A stretch of DNA of 44,607 nt, from NCBI RefSeq assembly GCF_900188145.1, contig NZ_FZOJ01000036.1, forward strand, positions 1 to 44,607, written 5' to 3'. Source of the stretch: Anaerovirgula multivorans. Its GTDB lineage: Bacteria; Bacillota; Clostridia; Peptostreptococcales; Natronincolaceae. The notes below the pieces were generated by a model, which saw only the letters and a program-made list of their open reading frames with translations, searched no databases and was not told the origin of the DNA. The position numbers and the translations under genes are program-made. Shown one piece after another: positions 16,181-24,606 of the stretch (its first letter is position 1; each line of letters opens with the position of its first letter).

Positions 16181-16681
16181 ATGAAGATAGAATACTACTT
16201 AGAAAATATGGAAATAAAATTATCAAAATATTTCGATATAGAAAAGTCATATAATTATATAAATACTGAATATCAATTGTTTGCAAAATCCTTTATTAGA
16301 AGTGAAAAATATATCGCCAGCAAAAAACTTACTATCTATGCCATTGAAAATAATGAATTCATTTTTGTGAAAACCTTTACAGAACTGGAGGAAAAAGAAC
16401 TATTGCAGTTCACAGATCATCTTATGCGGGCTGCGGAGGATTATGTAGACCCCCATAGTGAGCATATGTCCACAGTTATTACTGGAATCATTGTTGTGGA
16501 AAAAGGGAGTGGAAAAGACTTAAGAAAGATGATTGAAAAATTTAAGTTTATGCGAAGCTTCGCCTTTGGTTTTAAAGGCTGGGTATATATTAGGCTATTG
16601 GTAGTTGACCTCGACAAAGGGGAAGTAATATGTAATAGAAGAGGGAGGGAGGTTAAAAAGTTTTATCAAATGAATGATTAG
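16181..16681 (+). CDS. Hypothetical cytoplasmic protein upstream of cstA
   Basis: 166 residues, family not recognised. No signal peptide or membrane segment. Mixed alpha/beta composition with many charged residues; the middle (STVITGIIVVEKGSGKDLRKM) and end (FAFGFKGWVYIRLLVVDLDKGEV) look like a small alpha-beta fold, and the stretch KFKFMRSFAFGFKGW is rich in aromatics. GGGTGAGG precedes the ATG, and cstA starts 36 nt after its stop, so the two are likely co-transcribed. A regulatory or accessory role for the transporter is only a guess from position. Confidence 0.75.
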   Translation: MKIEYYLENMEIKLSKYFDIEKSYNYINTEYQLFAKSFIRSEKYIASKKLTIYAIENNEFIFVKTFTELEEKELLQFTDHLMRAAEDYVDPHSEHMSTVITGIIVVEKGSGKDLRKMIEKFKFMRSFAFGFKGWVYIRLLVVDLDKGEVICNRRGREVKKFYQMND

Positions 16682-16717
16682 AAAGGAAGTAAATCTAATT
16701 TTAAAAGGAGGATTACC

Positions 16718-18334
16718 ATGAACTCATTAGTATTAATTCTTATTTCAGTTGTTGTATTTCTAATCGCTTATGTAACCTATGGTGCATGGCTGGCAAAGCA
16801 GTGGGGAATTGACAATAGTCGAAAAACACCTGCCCATACAAAAGGAGATGGCGTTGACTATGTACCTGCAAAGGCACCAGTATTATTAGGACATCACTTT
16901 GCATCGATCGCAGGGGCTGGACCAATCAGTGGACCTATCGCAGCAGCTATCTTTGGTTGGTTGCCTGTACTACTTTGGATTATTGTTGGTAGCATTTTCT
17001 TTGGTGGTGTACATGACTTTGGTTCTTTATTAGCTTCTATTCGACATGATGGCAAATCCATCGGAGAAGTTATTGAAATTAACATGGGTAAAAGAGGAAA
17101 GAAATTATTTGCTAGCTTTGCTTGGTTAACTCTATTATTGGTTGTTGCAGCATTTACTAATATTGTTGCCAACACCTTTGTAAGTGTTCCTCAAGCAGCA
17201 ACAGCATCTTTATTATTTATTGTTTTAGCAATCGTATTTGGTTTCGCAGTTTATAGAAAAGGCGTTTCTTTAGGAATAGGTAGTGTGATTGGTGTTATCT
17301 TATTATTTATCTGTATAGCTATAGGAAATATGTTCCCACTATCTTTAAGCTTCAATACTTGGGTTACCTTTTTATTAGCTTATATATTTATAGCGTCTGT
17401 AACACCAGTTTGGATTTTATTACAGCCTAGAGATTACTTAAACTCTTATTTATTATATGCCATGATCGCTGGAGCAGTTTTAGGCTTATTTATTACAAGA
17501 CCAGCCATTCAATTAGAAGCTGTTACTGGCTTTAATGTAAATGGACAATGGTTGTTCCCAATGCTATTTGTAACTGTAGCCTGTGGTGCTATCTCTGGAT
17601 TCCACTCCCTAGTTGGATCTGGAACCTCATCTAAGCAGATAGATAAAGAAAGTGATGCAAAGCTTATTGGTTACGGTAGTATGCTAATAGAGGGTGTATT
17701 GGCAACAGTAGCTATTATTACAGCAGCCTATGTTAGTAGAGAAAAATTAGGTGAATTATTAGGAGCAGGTGGACCGGTTAATGTATTCTCCGATGGTATA
17801 GGAACCTTTATGACTAGCTTTGGCATTCCTTTTACTGTTGGTAAATCCTTTGTTGCCTTAGCTGTATCAGCTTTTGCTTTAACTAGCTTAGATACAGCCA
17901 CAAGATTAGCAAGATTTATTTTCCAAGAATACTTTAATGAGGAAGGCTCACAAAAATCACACCCATTAGCTAATATGTATGTAGCTACAGGAATTACAGT
18001 TGTATTAGGTGGTTTGTTGGCAGTTACAGAATATACTAAAATATGGCCAATCTTCGGTTCAGCTAATCAGTTACTATCAGCACTTGCATTGATGACAGTA
18101 GCTGTATGGTTGAAGAAATCTGGTAAAAACTATAGTATGTTTATAATTCCAATGGTATTTATGTTTGCCGTAACTTTATTTGCATTAGGATTCTTGATCA
18201 AAGCAAACCTTGCTGTTGGCAATATAATACTCGTTGTATTCCCAGTTTTACTGTTCGTCTTAGCCCTTGTATTGGCTTATCAAGGATATCACATTATGAC
18301 TGCAACCGAACCTAAGAAAACTACAAAAGCATAA
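16718..18334 (+). CDS. cstA: Carbon starvation protein CstA (pyruvate/peptide transporter family)
   Basis: 538 residues with about 14-16 membrane helices. The family signature is visible early: GHHFASIAGAGPISGP (about 58-73), then FFGGVHDFGSL, plus GFHSLVGSGTSSKQI near 300 and SAFALTSLDTATRLARF near 390. CstA proteins import pyruvate or peptides when carbon is short. This is the shorter form usual in Firmicutes (E. coli CstA is about 700). AAGGAGG precedes the ATG. A terminator follows. Confidence 0.95.
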   Translation: MNSLVLILISVVVFLIAYVTYGAWLAKQWGIDNSRKTPAHTKGDGVDYVPAKAPVLLGHHFASIAGAGPISGPIAAAIFGWLPVLLWIIVGSIFFGGVHDFGSLLASIRHDGKSIGEVIEINMGKRGKKLFASFAWLTLLLVVAAFTNIVANTFVSVPQAATASLLFIVLAIVFGFAVYRKGVSLGIGSVIGVILLFICIAIGNMFPLSLSFNTWVTFLLAYIFIASVTPVWILLQPRDYLNSYLLYAMIAGAVLGLFITRPAIQLEAVTGFNVNGQWLFPMLFVTVACGAISGFHSLVGSGTSSKQIDKESDAKLIGYGSMLIEGVLATVAIITAAYVSREKLGELLGAGGPVNVFSDGIGTFMTSFGIPFTVGKSFVALAVSAFALTSLDTATRLARFIFQEYFNEEGSQKSHPLANMYVATGITVVLGGLLAVTEYTKIWPIFGSANQLLSALALMTVAVWLKKSGKNYSMFIIPMVFMFAVTLFALGFLIKANLAVGNIILVVFPVLLFVLALVLAYQGYHIMTATEPKKTTKA

Positions 18335-18357
18335 TAAATAAAAAAACCTCAAATTTA

Positions 18358-18386
18358 GGAAGGATAATTGTTATCCTTCCTTTTTC
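18358..18386 (+). terminator. Terminator after cstA
   Basis: Stem GGAAGGATAA-ttg-TTATCCTTCC followed by TTTTT. Confidence 0.9.
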
Positions 18387-18469
18387 TATGAGAAATTTTC
18401 CTTTGTTGTACATATACTATAGATATGATAAAATTAAGTGATACCCATTTGGAAGGGAGTTTTAAGTCT

Positions 18470-19816
18470 ATGGGGAAACTATTTGGAACCGATGGCGTGA
18501 GAGGAATTGCTAATAAAGAATTAACACCAGAACTAGCATATAAGCTAGGAAGGATTGGTGCCTACGTTCTTTTAAAAGAGAAAAAACAGGGAAGCGTTGT
18601 CATAGGAAAGGATACCAGGATTTCCGGAGATCTTCTTGAATCAGCTATGACATCAGGATTCTTGTCAATGGGGATAAATGTAATAAGTCTAGGTGTACTG
18701 CCAACACCGGCAGTGGCTTATTTGACAAGACATTTAAAGGCGGAATGCGGTGTAGTAATATCTGCATCTCATAATCCAGCAGAGTACAACGGAATCAAAT
18801 TTTTTAATTATCAAGGTTATAAACTACCAGATGAAATAGAGGATGAGATAGAAAACTATATATTAAATAATAAGGATGTTGAAACTCGACCACAAGGTAA
18901 GGCTATTGGCAAGCTTACTTATCTAGAGGACGCTACAAAGTTATATATTGACTATCTTAAGACTACGATCCAACAGGATTTAAGTGGTTTGAAAATTGCT
19001 ATAGATGCTGCCAACGGAGCGGTCTTTAGAGCAGCTCCTCAAATATTAAAGGAGCTTGGAGCAGAGGTGCATATTATTAATCAGCAACCAGATGGTATCA
19101 ATATTAATTTGAACTGTGGATCGACTCATCCAGAAGTATTGCAAAAACTGGTGGAAGAAACAAAAGCAGACATAGGTGTTGCTTTTGATGGCGATGCTGA
19201 TCGGCTGATAGCTGTAGATAACCAGTGTCAGATTGTCGATGGTGATCATATAATGAATATATGCGGATTTTATTTAAAGAAACACAATAGATTGAAGAAA
19301 GATACTATTGTTGCAACTGTAATGAGCAATATAGGTTTAGATATTGCTATGCAGGGGCAGGGTTGTCATATTGTAAAAACCAAGGTTGGCGATCGATATG
19401 TTTTAGAAGAAATGGTAAAGCAAGGATATTCTCTAGGAGGAGAGCAATCAGGACATATTATTTTCTTAGACTATAATACAACAGGGGATGGGCTTTTAAC
19501 TGCTCTACAATTGATGGCAACTGTTAAAGAAGAAGGAAAGAAACTGTCTGAATTGGCGGCTATGATGACCTCTTATCCACAGATACTAGTGAACGCTAAA
19601 GTAAAGAATGAAAATAAGGAAGCTTACCTTCAAGATGAAATGATTATGAAAGAAATCAACAGGATTGAAGAAATAATGAATGGTCAAGGAAGAGTATTAA
19701 TTCGACCTTCAGGTACAGAGCCTTTAGTTAGAGTGATGTTGGAAGGAAAGGATCAAGAAGAGCTTAACAAATTAGCTATAGAGTTAGCTAAACTAATTGA
19801 AACAAGATTAACTTAA
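18470..19816 (+). CDS. glmM: Phosphoglucosamine mutase
   Basis: Converts glucosamine-6-phosphate to glucosamine-1-phosphate for UDP-GlcNAc and peptidoglycan. 448 residues from ATG 18470, exactly the usual size: N-terminal GKLFGTDGVRG, the active phosphoserine in ISASHNP (Ser100), metal loop DGDADR, sugar-binding GGEQSGH and phosphate-binding RPSGTEPLVRV. The frame is open 15 codons further up, but the GGAAGGGAG site lies before Met 18470. Often the third gene of cdaA-cdaR-glmM; here it precedes the glmS ribozyme and glmS. Confidence 0.97.
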   Translation: MGKLFGTDGVRGIANKELTPELAYKLGRIGAYVLLKEKKQGSVVIGKDTRISGDLLESAMTSGFLSMGINVISLGVLPTPAVAYLTRHLKAECGVVISASHNPAEYNGIKFFNYQGYKLPDEIEDEIENYILNNKDVETRPQGKAIGKLTYLEDATKLYIDYLKTTIQQDLSGLKIAIDAANGAVFRAAPQILKELGAEVHIINQQPDGININLNCGSTHPEVLQKLVEETKADIGVAFDGDADRLIAVDNQCQIVDGDHIMNICGFYLKKHNRLKKDTIVATVMSNIGLDIAMQGQGCHIVKTKVGDRYVLEEMVKQGYSLGGEQSGHIIFLDYNTTGDGLLTALQLMATVKEEGKKLSELAAMMTSYPQILVNAKVKNENKEAYLQDEMIMKEINRIEEIMNGQGRVLIRPSGTEPLVRVMLEGKDQEELNKLAIELAKLIETRLT

Positions 19817-19827
19817 GTAGATAACCG

Positions 19828-19868
19828 AAATCTTCAATTTCGTGTTAGTCGCTTATACAGAGTGAAAA
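19828..19868. repeat. Dispersed 41-nt intergenic repeat, copy 2
   Basis: Second copy of the element at 12331-12371 (33/41 matches), 11 nt after the glmM stop and directly before the hairpin at 19872. Ends in the same CGCTTAT-xx-AGAGTGAAAA. Confidence 0.75.
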
Positions 19869-19871
19869 CAG

Positions 19872-19901
19872 CTTGGGGTTAGTGGCGAAACTGACCCCAA
19901 G
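19872..19901 (+). other. Strong hairpin upstream of the glmS ribozyme
   Basis: Near-perfect stem CTTGGGGTTAGT-ggcgaa-ACTGACCCCAAG (one G-T pair). No T-run follows, so it is not a simple terminator. It may protect the 3' end left after ribozyme cleavage or insulate its fold. Confidence 0.6.
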
Positions 19902-19929
19902 ACATAAACTAATAAGGGGGGGGGATGTT

Positions 19930-19956
19930 TATGCTGAAAAACATTAAAAATTGAAA
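19930..19956 (+). CDS. Possible 8-residue leader peptide
   Basis: ATG TTT ATG CTG AAA AAC ATT AAA AAT TGA begins at about 19925-19931, directly after a run of nine G that could serve as a very strong ribosome site, and ends just before the glmS ribozyme cleavage site. The coding claim rests only on spacing; the exact start could be either ATG. Confidence 0.25.
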
Positions 19957-19960
19957 AGAA

Positions 19961-20130
19961 AGCGCCTGGACTTAGATTGCTGCGGAAGAAATGAGATCTA
20001 AGTTGACGAGGAACAGGGTTTATCGAGATATCGGCGGATGCCCTGCGGTGTGATTCACCACCGATAACGGATCTACAAAGCCGTCAAGCAATTGATGGTA
20101 CAAAATGATCTTAGTGAAGGGTCTGTAAAA
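19961..20130 (+). ncRNA. glmS ribozyme/riboswitch
   Basis: Self-cleaving RNA that uses glucosamine-6-phosphate as cofactor and lowers glmS expression when the product is plentiful. Conserved parts in order: cleavage site A|GCGCC between 19961 and 19962, P1/P2 strand CTTAGAT pairing with ATCTAAG, the core GTTGACGAGGAACAGGGTTT, TATCGAGA-TATCGGCGGATGCCC, a P3-type hairpin CGGTGTGATTCACCACCG, and the P4 segment to about GAAGGGTCTG. Lies 155 nt before the glmS ATG, as expected. The 3' limit is approximate. Confidence 0.95.
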
Positions 20131-20284
20131 ATATTTTTTGAAATATTTGTAGAGGCTTGGTTTTTTATTGTCTTTTTGAAAAGTGACTTTAATGAATAAC
20201 TTGCATTGGATAATTATTGTGTTTTTGAAAAAAATATAAAAATAGAAATTCTTTAGATTTAAAGAATTGAGAGGAGATTATAAC

Positions 20285-22114
20285 ATGTGTGGAATCGTTG
20301 GATATATAGGGAATAAAGAAGCAGTACCTGTTCTCATAGAGGGACTAGGGAAACTAGAATATAGAGGATATGATTCAGCTGGGATTGCTGTTCATCATGA
20401 TGGTGAAATTCATGTGAGAAAATATCAAGGAAGACTAAGTGTTTTGGCAGACCATTTGAAACAAGAAACCTTAACGGGAGCTGTAGGTATAGGGCACACA
20501 AGATGGGCAACTCATGGTGAACCATCGGATCGTAATGCTCATCCGCATACGAATGTTGCAGGAAATATAGCTGTTATCCATAATGGTATTATTGAAAATT
20601 ACATGAAGATAAAGGAATGGTTAATTGAAGAGAAAGGAATTAGTTTTAAATCTGAAACCGACACAGAGGTAATTGCCCATTTAATTGATCACTATTATGA
20701 TGGAGATATACTGCAGGCAGTTTATAAGGCTATTGCAAAAATGGAAGGAGCCTATGCTATTGGTGTAGTTTGCAAAGAAGAACCAGATAAAATTGTAGCT
20801 GTGCGAAAAGATAGCCCGTTAATTGTAGGGTTAGGAGACGGGGAGAATTTTATTGCCTCTGACATACCAGCACTTTTGAAATATACAAAAAAAATGCATT
20901 TGATTGAAAATGACGAGGTTGTTTTGTTGACAAAGGATGAAGTGAAGATTTTCAATGAGCTTGGTCAACAGATGAACCGAGAAATTTTCCATGTTACTTG
21001 GGATGCTGAATCAGCAGAAAAAGAAGGTTACCAACACTTTATGATTAAGGAAATCAATGAGCAGCCTAAAGGGGTTTCAGAAACCTTAATGAGAAGATTG
21101 GATAAAGAAGACAATATTGTACTGGATGGTATTAAACTAACAAAAGAGGATTTAGAGCATATTAATAAAATTTATATTGTTGCCTGCGGTACTGCATATC
21201 ATGCTGGGTTAGTAGGTAGGTATGCAATAGAGAAGTTGGCCAGGATACCTGTGGAAGTGGATGTTGCTTCCGAGTTTAGATACCGTGATCCTTTTGTAGA
21301 TGAAAACACTTTATTTATTGCTGTTAGTCAGTCAGGAGAAACACTAGACACGTTAGCAGCCTTAAGGGAAGCCAAGAGAAAAGGTGCTAGGATACTGTCG
21401 ATTGTCAATGTTGTAGGAAGCTCCGTAGCAAGAGAGTCCCACGATGTTTTTTATACTTGGGCAGGACCAGAAATTGCAGTAGCCTCCACCAAAGCATATA
21501 CCACACAACTAATTGCGATGTATTTAATTGCATTGCATATGGCCAAAACAGCTGATAGTATCAGCAACGAAGAGTATAAAAAGGTTATTCAGGAACTAAA
21601 AACTCTGCCTGAAAAGGTAAAAGGAATTTTAGGAGATATCGATAAAATACAACATTTAGGAGATGCACAATTTAGCAATGAAAGTGTCTTTTTTATGGGT
21701 AGGGGGTTGGATGTCAACGTAGCCCATGAAGGTTCCTTAAAGCTAAAGGAAATTTCCTATATAAATTCTTTTGCTATTGCTGCTGGAGAACTTAAACATG
21801 GAACAATTGCTTTGATTGAAAAAGGTACATTGGTGATGGCTTTAGCGACTCAAGATCACCTTTATGATAAAATGCTATCTAATATACAGGAAGTAAGAGC
21901 CAGAGGAGCTTATGTAGTAGCAGTTGCCAAAGAGGGAAATAAAGAAGTAGAAAAAACTGCTGATGTGGTACTTTATATTCCTAACACTATGGATGAACTG
22001 ACGCCGGTACTAAGTATTATACCATTACAGCTTTTTGCTTACTTTATTGCTGTAGCAAGAGGCTGCGATGTAGATAAGCCAAAAAATTTAGCAAAAAGTG
22101 TTACTGTAGAATAA
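20285..22114 (+). CDS. glmS: Glutamine-fructose-6-phosphate aminotransferase
   Basis: Makes glucosamine-6-phosphate from fructose-6-phosphate and glutamine. 609 residues: N-terminal glutaminase with Cys at position 2 (MCGIVGYIG, nucleophile after Met removal), GHTRWATHGEPSDRNAHPH; then two SIS domains with CGTAYHAGLVG, SQSGETLDTLAALREAK and the C-terminal KPKNLAKSVTVE. ATG 20285 is required for the Cys to become N-terminal and has GAGAGGAG upstream. Controlled by the ribozyme in its leader. Confidence 0.98.
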   Translation: MCGIVGYIGNKEAVPVLIEGLGKLEYRGYDSAGIAVHHDGEIHVRKYQGRLSVLADHLKQETLTGAVGIGHTRWATHGEPSDRNAHPHTNVAGNIAVIHNGIIENYMKIKEWLIEEKGISFKSETDTEVIAHLIDHYYDGDILQAVYKAIAKMEGAYAIGVVCKEEPDKIVAVRKDSPLIVGLGDGENFIASDIPALLKYTKKMHLIENDEVVLLTKDEVKIFNELGQQMNREIFHVTWDAESAEKEGYQHFMIKEINEQPKGVSETLMRRLDKEDNIVLDGIKLTKEDLEHINKIYIVACGTAYHAGLVGRYAIEKLARIPVEVDVASEFRYRDPFVDENTLFIAVSQSGETLDTLAALREAKRKGARILSIVNVVGSSVARESHDVFYTWAGPEIAVASTKAYTTQLIAMYLIALHMAKTADSISNEEYKKVIQELKTLPEKVKGILGDIDKIQHLGDAQFSNESVFFMGRGLDVNVAHEGSLKLKEISYINSFAIAAGELKHGTIALIEKGTLVMALATQDHLYDKMLSNIQEVRARGAYVVAVAKEGNKEVEKTADVVLYIPNTMDELTPVLSIIPLQLFAYFIAVARGCDVDKPKNLAKSVTVE

Positions 22115-22150
22115 TTATTGCCAAGGCGTAGTTAGGATTTATCGAATCAT

Positions 22151-22197
22151 AATAAAGTCTGGTGAATAAGAATAAAGATTGATAAAAAATAATAAAG
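22151..22197. repeat. 20-bp-period tandem repeat AATAAAG
   Basis: AATAAAG occurs at 22151, 22171 and 22191, exactly 20 bp apart, with partly similar spacers (GGTGAATAAG, GATAAAAAAT). Lies between glmS and its terminator. Confidence 0.6.
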
Positions 22198-22204
22198 ATT
22201 AGTG

Positions 22205-22259
22205 AAAGCCCGGTGGGTATTTGCAGGAAGAGGTGCTGCGGGTACACGCTGGGCTTTTT
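22205..22259 (+). terminator. Long terminator after glmS
   Basis: Stem AAAGCCCGGTG / CACGCTGGGCTTT extended by GGTATTTGCAG / CTGCGGGTAC through G-U pairs, ending in TTTTT. About 23 paired positions, unusually long for a terminator. Confidence 0.8.
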
Positions 22260-22309
22260 GTTATGTGGAACTTGCCAGGTAAGGATAAAAGGCTAGTCTG
22301 ACAGACGAG

Positions 22310-22326
22310 GGGACAGGGACTTGTCT
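22310..22326 (+). repeat. Left inverted repeat of the RAYT element
   Basis: GGGACAGGGACTTGTCT, matching the reverse complement of 23129-23145 at 16 of 17 positions. GGGACAGG-type palindromes commonly flank REP-associated tyrosine transposases. Confidence 0.8.
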
Positions 22327-22368
22327 TTTCAAAAGAAATATAATATAATGATGCTGAAGTGGTAGGAT

Positions 22369-23127
22369 ATACCAAGGAAAGCACGGGAAAAGAGTGAGAC
22401 AGGAATTTATCATATCATGCTAAGAGGAATTAATCGTCAAACAATATTTCGAGATGGCCAGGATTGTGTGAAATTAATTGAAATATTACAACAAAGCAAA
22501 GAAAAAAGTGAATTTGAGCTTTATGGCTACTGCTTAATGGGAAATCATGTGCACTTATTGTTGCGTGAGGGTAAGGAATCAATATCACTAGTGATGCAAA
22601 GAATGTGTTCTAGTTTTGTATATTGGTATAATTGGAAATATGACCGTTTTGGACATTTATTTCAGGAACGATATAAAAGTGAAGTTGTAGAAGATGAAGC
22701 GTATTTGATAACAGTATTAAGATATATCCACCAGAATCCAATTAAGGCTGGAATAACAAATTCAGTAATAGAATATAAATGGAGTAGCTATCATGAGTAT
22801 ATTCGAAAGCAAAATATTATAGATTGTGAATTTATATTGGAATTATTTGCAACAGAAAAACAAACTGCAAAGAAGGAATTTGAAAAATACATGAAAGAAG
22901 TTAATGAGGACATTTGTTTAGATTATGAAGAAAAACATCGGATTGCGGATGAAGAGATAATTAAACTAATTGAAGAGGAATATGGAGTGAAAAAAGGCTC
23001 TTTTCATTTGTTGGAGAGGGAAAAAAAGGATAGGACACTGAAAAATTTAAAAGCAATAAAGGGTGTTACAATAAGACAGATTGCGAGAGTAACAGGGGTA
23101 AGCAAGTACATGGTTGAAAAGGCATAA
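22369..23127 (+). mobile_element. REP-associated tyrosine transposase (RAYT), probable lost start codon
   Basis: IS200/IS605-related Y1/HUH transposase of the REP-associated group. It has the HUH metal site in GNHVHLLL, the family stretch RFGHLFQERYKSE, RYIHQNPIKAG, and a C-terminal helix-turn-helix (GVTIRQIARVTGVSK). The conserved N-terminus (PRKAREKSETGIYHIMLRG) is encoded from 22372, but the codon before it is ATA, where family members have ATG; the first in-frame ATG is 22417, inside the conserved core, with no ribosome site. So the gene may start at AUA weakly, or be dead. Flanked by 17-bp inverted repeats. A single-copy domesticated enzyme that moves REP palindromes is the usual role of the family. 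Confidence 0.85.
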
Positions 23128-23128
23128 C

Positions 23129-23145
23129 AGACAAATCCCTGTCCC
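23129..23145 (-). repeat. Right inverted repeat of the RAYT element
   Basis: AGACAAATCCCTGTCCC, inverted relative to 22310-22326. It begins 1 nt after the transposase stop, so the element is compact, about 840 bp. Confidence 0.8.
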
Positions 23146-23177
23146 TTTGTCTTTTAATAAGTGATGAAGATATCTTC

Positions 23178-23229
23178 ATGGGAATCTCTCCTTTGTGATT
23201 TGATCGTCACTTTGAGATTCCCATTTTTT
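23178..23229. terminator. Terminator downstream of the RAYT element
   Basis: ATGGGAATCTC pairs with GAGATTCCCAT, with an inner GTGA-ttTGATcg-TCAC stem, then TTTTT. Separates the mobile element from the TRAP operon promoter. Confidence 0.85.
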
Positions 23230-23377
23230 ATGTTTTTATGCAAATGTAATTTTTACCTTGGAATAACATGGGTTAAGTTAACGCCTATGAATTAAAGATT
23301 AAAAATTACATAAAACTATAATGAATAATCAATGAAAGATACTTATATATTCAATAAGTATACTGTTTAAGAAAACG

Positions 23378-23418
23378 TTGACAAAAAAATATAGGGATGA
23401 TAAAATACTAGTATACTA
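23378..23418 (+). promoter_or_regulatory. Sigma-A promoter and GntR-type operator of dctPQM
   Basis: TTGACA (23378-23383), a 17-bp spacer and TAAAAT (23401-23406). The palindrome TAGTATACTA (23409-23418) lies just after the -10, where a bound repressor would block initiation. The same palindrome overlaps the uxuA promoter. An extra half, AAGTATACT, is at about 23356. Confidence 0.75.
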
Positions 23419-23508
23419 ATGAAATTGTCGGACGAATGTGTATATTCATAAAAAACAATTTTGTTGGTTACATAAGTTAAAAATATATGAAAATTAGAGG
23501 TGGAGAGA

Positions 23509-24534
23509 ATGAAAAAAAATTTTTGTAAGTTAATTGCATTTCTTGTACTTGTTTTACTTACCACATCTGTATTAAGTGGATGTGCATCAAACACACCTGT
23601 AGATTCGGTTGATTCATCTGATGATAGCAAAGTTTACGAATTTAAATTTGGACACGCTGCAGACGAGAACAATACATGGCATAAGGGAGCTATGAAGTTT
23701 GCTGAAGAAGTAGAAAAAAGATCAGAGGGAAGAATTAAGGTTACGGTTTATCCTAGTGAAATGTTAGGGAATGAAATAGACAATGTAACTGCAATTCAGG
23801 CTGGGACAGCAGATATGGTACTGTCCGGAGAATCGCTTCAAAACTGGGCAAATAAAGTTGGAATAATGTCAACTCCATATTTAATAAAGGATTCAGAACA
23901 TCTTAAAGCTGTTATTCAAAGTGAAGCAGGAGAAATCATTGAAAATGAAATTTATGAAAAGGCGGGACTAAAGGTTTTAACTTATTTTGAAAGAGGTCCT
24001 AGAATGCTTTCTTCAAATAAACCTATAAACAATATTAATGATTTAAATGGGTTAAGACTTAGATTACCTAACGTTCCTTTATTTGTTGAGACATGGAATC
24101 ACTGGGGAGCAAGACCAACTCCAATGGCATTCTCAGAGGTATTCACAGGATTACAGCAAAATACCATTGAAGCACAGGAAAATCCATTGGCACTTATGCA
24201 CAGTGGTGGATTCTACGAAGTTCAAAAATATATAAACAATACCGCACACGTGCGTGGATGGATTTATATGTTAATTGGTGTTGATCAGTGGGAAGCACTA
24301 CCAGACGATCTTAAGCAAGTAATGGAAGAGGCTGCTCAAGTTGCTCAAGAATATGAACATCAGTTATTCCTTGAAGGTGAGGAAGAGATATTCAATTCAC
24401 TTATAAATGAAAAAGGAATGGAATTTATTGAAACAGATACATCTGAAATGATATCTTCAGCAGAGGAATACTATCAGGAAAATCTGGATGCAGAGCTTTT
24501 GGAGCTATATAACCTAATAAAAAATGTAAAGTAA
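23509..24534 (+). CDS. dctP: TRAP transporter solute-binding lipoprotein DctP
   Basis: 341 residues. Lipoprotein signal peptide with lipobox VLSGC (Cys about 27), then a DctP-type binding protein: FGHAADENNTWHKGAMKFAEEV near the start (given here in part: FGHAADENNTWHKG), RPRMLSSNKPI-type segment (RGPRMLSSNKPI), the ligand arginine region LNGLRLRLPNVP, and FSEVFTGLQQNTIEAQENPL. ATG 23509 follows GAGGTGGAG; GTG 23500 lies within that site. Neighbours (mannonate dehydratase, fructuronate reductase) suggest a sugar acid ligand such as hexuronate, mannonate or gulonate. Confidence 0.94.
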   Translation: MKKNFCKLIAFLVLVLLTTSVLSGCASNTPVDSVDSSDDSKVYEFKFGHAADENNTWHKGAMKFAEEVEKRSEGRIKVTVYPSEMLGNEIDNVTAIQAGTADMVLSGESLQNWANKVGIMSTPYLIKDSEHLKAVIQSEAGEIIENEIYEKAGLKVLTYFERGPRMLSSNKPINNINDLNGLRLRLPNVPLFVETWNHWGARPTPMAFSEVFTGLQQNTIEAQENPLALMHSGGFYEVQKYINNTAHVRGWIYMLIGVDQWEALPDDLKQVMEEAAQVAQEYEHQLFLEGEEEIFNSLINEKGMEFIETDTSEMISSAEEYYQENLDAELLELYNLIKNVK

Positions 24535-24606
24535 AATCAATTTAGTATCCAGCTTTTGCTGGGTACTAAACTTTATAAGTTTAAATGTTTAATTGAGGGA
24601 GATGCC

